A stretch of DNA of 64,000 nucleotides, taken from positions 434,001 through 498,000 of the forward strand of contig JBALVY010000001.1 of NCBI GenBank assembly GCA_036960375.1, in the 5' to 3' direction. The DNA comes from CAWVSB01 sp036960375 (GTDB lineage Bacteria > Pseudomonadota > Gammaproteobacteria > Pseudomonadales > CAWVSB01). The position numbers and the translations under genes are program-made. Of the stretch, positions 26,253 through 33,295 are shown in pieces; position 1 is the stretch's first letter, and the number at the start of each line of letters is the position of its first letter. Below the pieces are notes generated by a model. That model worked only from the letters and a program-made list of their open reading frames with translations, did not search any database and was not told where the DNA came from.

Positions 26253-27548
26253 ATGAGTAAGAATATAGTAGTGCTGGGCACCCAGTGGGGCGACGAAGGC
26301 AAGGGTAAAATCGTTGATTTATTGACCGAGCAAGTATCGGCGGTAGCGCGTTTTCAGGGCGGCCACAATGCCGGTCATACCCTGGTTATTGATGGTGAAA
26401 CCACCATCCTGCATCTGATTCCATCGGGTATTTTACGAGATGGGGTGACCTGCTTTATAGGCAACGGTGTGGTGGTGTCTCCTGAGGCACTACTCAAAGA
26501 AATGGCTGAGTTGGAAGAGCGTGGTGTGCCGGTTCGTGAGCGGCTGCGTATTAGCCCCTCCTGCCCACTGATTCTACCTATCCATATTGCTCTGGATCAG
26601 GCGCGTGAACTTGCACGCGGCAAAGCTAAAATAGGTACCACCGGTCGCGGTATCGGTCCAGCATATGAAGACAAAGTGGCGCGGCGTGGTTTACGCATCG
26701 GTGATTTGCTATACCCCGAACGCTTTGAGACCAAGTTGCGAGAAGTCATGGCTTATCACAACTTTGCTTTAACCGAATACTACAAGGCCGAGGCTGTCTG
26801 TGTTGAGCAGACGCTAAAAGATACCCTGGAGATGGCCAAAGAGATTACCGGCATGATTACCGATGTGACGGGAGCTCTACATGAGCTGCGTCGTGAAGGT
26901 GCAAATATCATGTTTGAAGGTGCCCAGGGCTCCTTGTTAGATATTGATCATGGCACCTACCCCTTTGTTACCTCCTCCAATACTACTGCTGGTGGTACCG
27001 CTACGGGTTCGGGTTTTGGCCCTCTTTATCTGGATTATGTTCTCGGTATTACCAAGGCCTACACTACCCGAGTGGGCGGTGGCCCGTTTCTGACAGAGCT
27101 ATTTGATGATACCGGCGCGTACTTGGCTAAAAAAGGTCATGAGTTTGGCGCAACTACAGGCCGCGCCAGGCGTTGCGGTTGGTTTGATGCAGTGGCTTTG
27201 CGATATTCAGTTGATATCAATTCCATCTCCGGTATATGCCTGACCAAGCTTGATGTGCTCGACGGTGTGGAAACGATTAGTATCTGTGTAGATTACAAAG
27301 ACGCTAATGGCAATAGCGTCGGTGTGCCTACCGACGCAGAGGCCTTCGATTCGCTGCAGCCCGTCTATGAAGAAATGCCCGGTTGGAGTGAAAGCACTTA
27401 CGGTGCAACGAGTATGGAGCAGCTACCCGAGGCGGCTAAGGCCTATATCGCAAGGCTGGAAGTATTGGTTGGCGCACCTATCGATATCGTATCTACCGGC
27501 CCGGATCGCAACGAAACGATTGTTCTTCGCAGTCCATTTGATAGCTAA
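26253..27548 (+). CDS. purA: Adenylosuccinate synthetase
   Basis: PurA is the GTP-dependent enzyme that joins IMP and aspartate on the way to AMP. The P-loop-like motif is GDEGKGK (13-19), with the catalytic D14 and later H42 (GHTL). QGSLLDIDHGTYPFVTSSN, the signature around the IMP site, is present. Length 431 is normal. The stop codon lies inside the long terminator stem that follows. Last gene of the nnrD-to-purA run. Confidence 0.98.
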   Translation: MSKNIVVLGTQWGDEGKGKIVDLLTEQVSAVARFQGGHNAGHTLVIDGETTILHLIPSGILRDGVTCFIGNGVVVSPEALLKEMAELEERGVPVRERLRISPSCPLILPIHIALDQARELARGKAKIGTTGRGIGPAYEDKVARRGLRIGDLLYPERFETKLREVMAYHNFALTEYYKAEAVCVEQTLKDTLEMAKEITGMITDVTGALHELRREGANIMFEGAQGSLLDIDHGTYPFVTSSNTTAGGTATGSGFGPLYLDYVLGITKAYTTRVGGGPFLTELFDDTGAYLAKKGHEFGATTGRARRCGWFDAVALRYSVDINSISGICLTKLDVLDGVETISICVDYKDANGNSVGVPTDAEAFDSLQPVYEEMPGWSESTYGATSMEQLPEAAKAYIARLEVLVGAPIDIVSTGPDRNETIVLRSPFDS

Positions 27549-27589
27549 TTAAAGAGCCCGCGAGCCAAAGGTCGCGGGCTCTTTAATTA
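27546..27589. terminator. Bidirectional intrinsic terminator between purA and the aldehyde dehydrogenase gene
   Basis: An 18-bp perfect inverted repeat (27546-27563 and 27572-27589) with an 8-base loop. The GC core is AGCCCGCGA, and A/T runs on both sides (TTAAAG / CTTTAA) provide a T-run on either strand. It sits between two convergent genes and starts at the purA stop codon. Confidence 0.93.
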
Positions 27590-27600
27590 CAGTTCGGTAT

Positions 27601-29133
27601 TCAGGTCATGAATTTTCCAATCCATGATCGAAAGAAAAAGTTGAAAAACTTTTTCATACCTTCGTTACTTTTTGCATCATAGGGATACCACATCTGTTCC
27701 CGTTTGGGGCCAAAGCGGTGCACGATGATGTGCTGTATCTGACAAAAACTGGTTAGGCCCAGCTCACCGTTTACGTAGCCGATACCGCTGTCTCCGCGGC
27801 CACCGAAAGAGCCTTCTGCCGCGCCGTAACACAGTCCACCAAAGTCGTTTACCGCGGCGCAGCCGGTGTGAAGGCGACGTGCCAGGTCAAGTCCGTGCTG
27901 AGTGTCCCCAGTCCAGATTGAACCGCTTAGTCCGTAGCTAGTCTGATTGGCCAATCGTAGAGCCTCTTCTTCATCGGCCACGCGCATAATAGGCAATACA
28001 GGGCCAAAAGTTTCATCCTGCATGATGGCCATATTGTGGTGGACATCTGTCAGCACTGTGGGCTGGTAGAAAAGACCCTCGGCGTTTTCCTTGCGCTTGC
28101 CACCGGCTAACAGTGTGGCGCCTTGTTCGATTGCTTCGGCTACCTGATGTTCCACAATACGTAGCTGATTATCCCAAATCATGCAGGAGACATCGATCTC
28201 TCCCTTGTCATCTTGTCGTAAACGGTCAACTTCTTCGACAACTCGGCGAATAAAATCATCAGCGATAGATTCCATGACGTAAACGCGTTCGGTGGAGGCA
28301 CAGGCCTGACCCGCATTAAAAAAGGCACTATTAATGACGCCCGGTACGGCTCGGTCCAGGTCAGCATCGGCACAGACAATGGCGGGGTCTTTGCCGCCGA
28401 GCTCCAGTGTGCAGGGGATCAAGCGCTTGCCACAGGCTTCACCGACGATGCGGCCTGTTTTGACGCTACCGGTGAAATGGATTTTATTGACGCCACTGTC
28501 GATCAGTGCAGCTCCGGTTACACCGTCTCCCAGTACTACTTGAAATACGCCCTCTGGCAGACCGGCTTCGACGCAAAGCTCGGCCAGGATGAGCGCAGAA
28601 AATGGCGTTACCTCCGAGGGTTTTAATATAACGGTATTGCCGGCCATTAAAGCCTGCGCCAAAGGGTTGGCTCCCATTGAAAAAGGGAAATTCCACGGGG
28701 TGATTACACCCACGACACCTTTGGGATGGTAAGTCGTGATCAGTTTTTTGAAAGGGAACATAAGGTGAACACGACTGCTCTTCTCTTTCAGCGTCTTCTC
28801 CGCATGCTTGGCATAATATTGCATGGAATCACAGGCGGCGGCGATCTCAGCCAGTGCCTCAGCCTCGGGTTTGCCGGTTTCCTTGCATATCACCGCAACG
28901 ACATCGTCCATGCGGTCGAGAATAGCTATCTTGAGTTTATTGATATATACCGCGCGTGCGGCAAAACTTAATGCGCCCCAAGATTTTTGTGCTTTGTGCG
29001 CCTTTGCTGTGGCGTCTTTTACCATGTCGGCATTGGCTGCCGTAAACTTGCCAATATCTGCCAGTGTGCCGGGGTGTTTCAAAGTAAAAAGGACTTCGCC
29101 CTGCTCATTTTGGCTGCGTTCTAGTAATGCCAT
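27601..29133 (-). CDS. NAD(P)-dependent aldehyde dehydrogenase (succinate-semialdehyde dehydrogenase-like)
   Basis: A 510-residue ALDH-superfamily enzyme oxidising an aldehyde to its acid. Catalytic residues are seen: N148 (TPWNFP), K171, E244 (LELGGKDP) and nucleophile C278 (FNAGQACAS). The C-terminus is extended and hydrophobic/basic (KKFFNFFFRSWIGKF), which could bind a membrane, as in some fatty-aldehyde dehydrogenases. The overall pattern is nearest to the succinate-semialdehyde/aryl-aldehyde group; substrate unknown. GGAG precedes the ATG. It is divergent from the SMP-30 gene over 136 bases holding a palindrome that may be an operator. Confidence 0.88.
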   Translation of the reverse strand: MALLERSQNEQGEVLFTLKHPGTLADIGKFTAANADMVKDATAKAHKAQKSWGALSFAARAVYINKLKIAILDRMDDVVAVICKETGKPEAEALAEIAAACDSMQYYAKHAEKTLKEKSSRVHLMFPFKKLITTYHPKGVVGVITPWNFPFSMGANPLAQALMAGNTVILKPSEVTPFSALILAELCVEAGLPEGVFQVVLGDGVTGAALIDSGVNKIHFTGSVKTGRIVGEACGKRLIPCTLELGGKDPAIVCADADLDRAVPGVINSAFFNAGQACASTERVYVMESIADDFIRRVVEEVDRLRQDDKGEIDVSCMIWDNQLRIVEHQVAEAIEQGATLLAGGKRKENAEGLFYQPTVLTDVHHNMAIMQDETFGPVLPIMRVADEEEALRLANQTSYGLSGSIWTGDTQHGLDLARRLHTGCAAVNDFGGLCYGAAEGSFGGRGDSGIGYVNGELGLTSFCQIQHIIVHRFGPKREQMWYPYDAKSNEGMKKFFNFFFRSWIGKFMT

Positions 29134-29206
29134 GTGCCCGCTCCATTCATTTTGAGCGCATCAGCATAGGGGCAGGGTAATAGTCGGGCAATATTTGTCC
29201 CTCTTT

Positions 29207-29226
29207 GTGAATGGATTGTCATTCAC
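29207..29226. promoter_or_regulatory. Operator-like palindrome between the aldehyde dehydrogenase and SMP-30 genes
   Basis: GTGAATG and CATTCAC form a perfect 7-base inverted repeat with a 6-base centre, in the 136-base divergent intergenic region. Size and symmetry suit a dimeric repressor such as a TetR-family protein, which often recognises TGAATG-type half-sites. No regulator gene is adjacent. Confidence 0.45.
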
Positions 29227-29269
29227 TCTTTACGATGAGCGTCGATACTAGGCACAGGAGGACAGTTTA

Positions 29270-30091
29270 ATGAATACATCGATTTTAGTTCAGGGTCTGA
29301 GCTTTGCTGAAGGGCCTCGCTGGCATCAGGGCAAACTCTGGTTTTCAGATTTTTACACCAATACAGTTTATTGCATGGATGAGCACGGAGAAATGGAAGC
29401 CGTGGTCGAGGTGCCAGGTCATCCCTCTGGTCTGGGTTGGTTGCCCAATGGTGATTTGTTAGTGGTCTCCATGAAGAACAAACAGGTATTGCGCTATGAC
29501 GGTAGCGAGCTACATCTTCACGCTGACCTGTCGGCCTTTGTCGCTGGCGACTGCAATGACATGGTAGTCGACGTCAATGGTGATGCCTGGGTCGGGAACT
29601 TTGGCTTTGATATCTATGCAGAAGAGGCCAAACCTACGTGTTTATTACGCGTGATGCATACCGGCGAGGTCGAAGTAGCGGCCGATGGGCTGATGTTTCC
29701 CAATGGCTCGGTAATTAGTGCCGATGGTCGAAGCCTAATTGTTGCAGAGACAATGGCTGCACGACTATCCGCATATGCAGTGGAGGCTGATGGGCGTCTT
29801 GGGGAACGATACACCTGGGCTCTCACAGGTGACTATATGCCTGACGGAATAAGTATGGATAGCGCTGGCGGTATTTGGGTGGCTGCACCCATGAGTAAAC
29901 AGATTATTCGAGTTGAAGAGGGCGGTTTGATCAGTCATCGGATCGACTTGGAGCAGGATAGTTACGCCTGTGCTGTAGGGGGTAAAACCGGTCAGTCTCT
30001 GTTTATCTGTACTTCGGCTCACACTGTGCCATCAGAATGTGAGGCACAGCGTAGTGGCCGAATAGAGTTACTGGACCTATCTGCTATCTAG
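29270..30091 (+). CDS. SMP-30/gluconolactonase/LRE family protein
   Basis: A 273-residue six-bladed propeller lactonase-type protein, cytoplasmic. The metal ligands are visible: E14 (FAEGPRW), an Asn in CNDMVVD and an Asp in MPDGISMD. These enzymes hydrolyse sugar or other lactones in a divalent-metal site; the substrate is unknown. AGGAGG lies about 10 bases before the ATG. It is divergent from the aldehyde dehydrogenase, and together they could oxidise an aldehyde-derived or aromatic substrate. Its stop TAG shares CTAG (30088-30091) with the convergent desaturase. Confidence 0.88.
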   Translation: MNTSILVQGLSFAEGPRWHQGKLWFSDFYTNTVYCMDEHGEMEAVVEVPGHPSGLGWLPNGDLLVVSMKNKQVLRYDGSELHLHADLSAFVAGDCNDMVVDVNGDAWVGNFGFDIYAEEAKPTCLLRVMHTGEVEVAADGLMFPNGSVISADGRSLIVAETMAARLSAYAVEADGRLGERYTWALTGDYMPDGISMDSAGGIWVAAPMSKQIIRVEEGGLISHRIDLEQDSYACAVGGKTGQSLFICTSAHTVPSECEAQRSGRIELLDLSAI

Positions 30092-31248
30092 CCGGCTAGT
30101 TGGAGGTTTAACAACCGCAGTCTTTTCTGTTGTAGCTTCAGCGCATACTCCAGTTCTTTAATACGTGAGCGCATGGCGTGTTTCGTCCATGTCTTCTGCA
30201 GATCTTCACGGGCTGATTCCAGTTGAGCGCGTTTTTGTTCATACCATTGCTCACGCAGCGAGCGCCATTCTTGCAGGGAGGATGAAAACTGCTGGTATTC
30301 TTTTTCCAGATAGATTCGAACCTGGTCTGCATTAGAAATTGAGGGCAGTCGCGATCGGGCACTTTCAAACTGGCGTTGAATCAGTGCTTCGCGAATTTTG
30401 ACGTTGGGAGTACGTTTTAAATCTGAGGTAAGCCCCAGCCACTGGCAACTGCCAATCAACCATTTGGTTGGATCATAATGCCACCAGCGGACTCCGTTGC
30501 GATAGTCGGTTTGGAAGCGGTGATGAAAATTGTGATAGCCCTCACCATAAGTTAGTGCGGCGATAAGGCCATTGTCTTTGGCTGTGTTGTCATTGGTATA
30601 AGGTTGTTTACCCCAAAAATGGGCCAGAGAATTGATGAAAAATGTCGTGTGGTGACTAAATACCAACCTTAATACACCGGCTAATAGAAATTGCGCCAGG
30701 TAATCGCCGAACATCAGCCCCAACAATAGAGGTGGAAGGAAGTTCATGCTGAGCGCTACTAGCGCATAGTGTTTATCCTGCCAAACGACGACGGGGTCGC
30801 GCTGCAAGTCTTTTACGTTGGAGAGATCTACTATACCGCTGGGATAGTCCCGCAGCATCCAGCCTATATGAGAAAACCACAGGCCACGCCCGGCGCAATA
30901 AGGGTCAAGATTCTCATCATCTACATGACGATGATGCCGTCGGTGCCCGGAAGCCCAAATCAATATACTGTTCTGCAAAGCAGCTGCACCAAATAAAGCA
31001 AAAAACAGCCGTAAGGGTAGCTTGGCTTTATAGGCGTTATGCGACCAAAGGCGATGGTAGCCTGCCGTAATGGACATGCCGTTTGCACCGGCCAGCAAGA
31101 TAAAAGCTAGCCACGCTGTCCAATGATAGCCGTATGTGAGCCCATACCAGGGGACGGCAATCAGGGCAATCAACAAGGTGATGGAGAAAATACTGGATTG
31201 TATCCACAGAAGTGGTGGTTTCTTGGGCGATTTCATGACGGGTGACAT
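30088..31248 (-). CDS. Acyl-CoA/fatty acid delta-9-type desaturase with coiled-coil C-terminus
   Basis: An inner-membrane di-iron desaturase that puts a double bond in an acyl chain. Three histidine boxes are seen: H65-x4-H70 (HRLWSH), H102-x2-HH (HRRHHRH) and H239-x2-HH (HNFHH). Four hydrophobic segments occur in the expected pairs before and after the second box. After residue about 300 a charged heptad-like stretch runs to the end, rich in Q, E, R and L (EWRSLREQWYEQKRAQL), predicted here as a coiled coil. It resembles Pseudomonas DesB, used to adjust membrane fluidity. Its neighbours do not show the regulator. Confidence 0.9.
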   Translation of the reverse strand: MSPVMKSPKKPPLLWIQSSIFSITLLIALIAVPWYGLTYGYHWTAWLAFILLAGANGMSITAGYHRLWSHNAYKAKLPLRLFFALFGAAALQNSILIWASGHRRHHRHVDDENLDPYCAGRGLWFSHIGWMLRDYPSGIVDLSNVKDLQRDPVVVWQDKHYALVALSMNFLPPLLLGLMFGDYLAQFLLAGVLRLVFSHHTTFFINSLAHFWGKQPYTNDNTAKDNGLIAALTYGEGYHNFHHRFQTDYRNGVRWWHYDPTKWLIGSCQWLGLTSDLKRTPNVKIREALIQRQFESARSRLPSISNADQVRIYLEKEYQQFSSSLQEWRSLREQWYEQKRAQLESAREDLQKTWTKHAMRSRIKELEYALKLQQKRLRLLNLQLAG

Positions 31249-31358
31249 TTAAACAAAATACATGGGTATTAAGCCTACCATGACGCTGGCTATCTCGCCA
31301 ATTTACCTAGCTGCATTCTATGGCGGTTTAGACCGTCTTGGGCCTTGGTTTGAAGGGG

Positions 31359-31613
31359 CTAAAAAGTCCCTCCGGCTCCTGAGCGCTCAAGGATAGTCTC
31401 AAATTCGATAGATTCGAACACATGGCGCAGCGATGGCGCATCAGGGGCATAATGATCGATAAAATCTGCTACCACCGATGGGTGGAAGTTGCTTCGAATA
31501 TGGCTGAGTACCTCGAGCCACGGGGTTTCCTGCTGCTTTGCCTCGCACAGATACCCGGTAAAAGAACCCAATTCTAACATCGGGTCGTCATTTCCATTGC
31601 TTACATTCGCCAC
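31359..31613 (-). CDS. Small hypothetical protein, 84 residues
   Basis: No family recognised. The predicted product is acidic and soluble, with alternating aromatic and acidic residues (WLEVLSHIRSNFHPSVVADF) suggesting a helical protein. The frame is open to a TTG at 31664, but an extended -10 promoter (31644-31652) lies inside that upstream part; GTG at 31613, with AAGGA about 9 bases before it, is the better start. Codon use looks like its neighbours. It stands alone between the desaturase gene and the symporter. It could also be non-coding; moderate confidence. Confidence 0.55.
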   Translation of the reverse strand: MANVSNGNDDPMLELGSFTGYLCEAKQQETPWLEVLSHIRSNFHPSVVADFIDHYAPDAPSLRHVFESIEFETILERSGAGGTF

Positions 31614-31924
31614 GTGGCTTATTCCTTCACCTTTCCTGCGAGAATTATAGCACAGCAAAGCCAAATCACGCGCCAGTTCAAGCTTACGATAAATTGAGGT
31701 GGATTAATGAGGGTTGAACTATTTATGCGCGTAATAGGCTTTCTGTAACAGTTATATGCGCATTAGAGACTTTGTGTTGTAGTGGAATAAAGAGGCTATA
31801 CTGTTATTTCACTGTGAATGGACAACTAGCTTCGTTTTCCTCGCTGGAAAGAGGGAAGTCGGCGCTATATGACAACTTTACTGACTAATATTCGTACGTT
31901 TTAACCCATGCTGGAAAATAAAAA
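31614..31924. other. Intergenic region between the orphan gene and the symporter
   Basis: A 311-base stretch with no convincing gene. It holds the extended -10 promoter of the orphan gene, two direct copies of TATGCGC (31724-31730 and 31755-31761, 31 bases apart, about three helical turns; the second contains the 8-bp palindrome ATGCGCAT), and a possible symporter promoter (TTGTGT at 31772 and TATACT at 31797, spacing 19, longer than ideal). The TATGCGC pair may be a regulator site. Confidence 0.4.
31644..31652 (-). promoter_or_regulatory. Extended -10 promoter for the 84-residue orphan gene
   Basis: On the minus strand TGC directly precedes a perfect TATAAT. No good -35 is seen, as is usual for extended -10 promoters. 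The predicted transcript would start near 31637, with a leader of about 24 bases containing AGGAAAGGTGAAGGA before GTG. Confidence 0.5.
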
Positions 31925-33202
31925 ATGAAAAATATGGCTCTGCACTGGCAGATACTGATAGCGATTGTTTTGGCTGTTTTGGCTGGATTGTGGTCTGGTA
32001 AAGACGGCGGCATTATGGGGATTAGTTTTTATGCGGTTTACGCCTTCATAGGCACTTTGTTTCTTAATGCTTTGAAAATGATTATCGTGCCCCTGATAAC
32101 GGCTTCCATTATTACAGGCGTTGCAGGCATCGGTGATAGTGAGAACCTTGGAAGGCTCGGTGGCAAGACTATTTTGTTTTACGCCACCAGTAGCTTGCTG
32201 GCTATTTTGATTGGTCTAGCGCTGGTTAATATCGTAGAGCCGGGTATTGCCAATGGCGAGCCGGTTGGCGCCAGCCTTAACCTCGATGCAAATGATCCCG
32301 CCTTGATTGCCGTTATGGAAAAGGTGGAAGGTCGGAGTGCGTCAGATATTACCGATGTGTTTATCCGCATGGTACCAACCAATATTATGGAGGCCGCCGC
32401 AGAAGGTCAGATGCTGGGGCTAATTACTTTCTGTTTGTTATTTGGTTTTTTTATGACCCGGCTGGACGGCAAAACCGGCAATACCATGAGGAATTTTTGG
32501 CAAGAATTATTCGATATCATGATGCTGATTACTATGTGGGTAATGAAGTTTGCACCCATTGGTGTTTTTGGATTGGTCGCGAAAACTGTTGCCGCCACCG
32601 GGTTTATGTCTTTCATGCCGCTACTGGCGTTCTTTCTTACCGTTTTTGCGGCACTTATGCTACATGCCTTTGTTGTACTGCCGATTCTGTTAAAGACCTT
32701 GGGCGGTGTTAACCCGGTGAGCTTTATGAGGAAAATGTCGCCCGTAATGTTGACGGCATTTTCTACCGCTTCCAGTTCAGCCACCTTGCCGCTAACTGTT
32801 GAAACTATGGAAAAAGAAGTCGGGGTTTCCAATAAGGTGACCAGCTTCGTTTTGCCTTTAGGGGCAACCATCAATATGGATGGCACAGCACTTTATGAGT
32901 GTGTGGCGGCCATGTTTATTGCTCAGGCCTATGGTCTGGATCTGTCCTATGTTCAGCAGTTTACAATCGTCCTGGTTGCCTTGTTGACCTCTATAGGGGT
33001 CGCAGGTATTCCGGCTGCTAGTCTGGTCGCAATTACAGTCATTCTTGGAGTTATGGGTTTACCGCTAGAGGGGCTGGGTCTACTTTTAGTTACCGATAGA
33101 ATACTGGATATGATTCGCACCGCGGTGAATGTCTTCAGTGATTCATGTGGAACGGTTATTATTGCCCGCACCGAAGGTGAAGAAACAACGGTGGCGTCGT
33201 GA
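31925..33202 (+). CDS. Dicarboxylate/amino acid:cation symporter (DAACS family)
   Basis: A 425-residue inner-membrane secondary transporter of the GltP/DctA family, importing glutamate/aspartate or C4-dicarboxylates with Na+ or H+. Eight hydrophobic segments and two re-entrant loops are implied. Family signatures are seen: the serine-rich hairpin SSSATLPLTVE, LPLGATINMDGTALYE, and the C-terminal substrate motif DRILDMIRTAVNVFSDSCG. The second half matches the sodium-coupled group (NMDGT). Substrate cannot be assigned. It stands as a single-gene unit behind a 311-base region. Confidence 0.92.
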   Translation: MKNMALHWQILIAIVLAVLAGLWSGKDGGIMGISFYAVYAFIGTLFLNALKMIIVPLITASIITGVAGIGDSENLGRLGGKTILFYATSSLLAILIGLALVNIVEPGIANGEPVGASLNLDANDPALIAVMEKVEGRSASDITDVFIRMVPTNIMEAAAEGQMLGLITFCLLFGFFMTRLDGKTGNTMRNFWQELFDIMMLITMWVMKFAPIGVFGLVAKTVAATGFMSFMPLLAFFLTVFAALMLHAFVVLPILLKTLGGVNPVSFMRKMSPVMLTAFSTASSSATLPLTVETMEKEVGVSNKVTSFVLPLGATINMDGTALYECVAAMFIAQAYGLDLSYVQQFTIVLVALLTSIGVAGIPAASLVAITVILGVMGLPLEGLGLLLVTDRILDMIRTAVNVFSDSCGTVIIARTEGEETTVAS

Positions 33203-33295
33203 CGGCCGCTCATTAGAGAGCCATGTTTTAGGCTAAAATAATTTCTCCATGAGGCACTAATCAGAGTGTTCTCAGGCAATCAGGAACTAGGGTTT

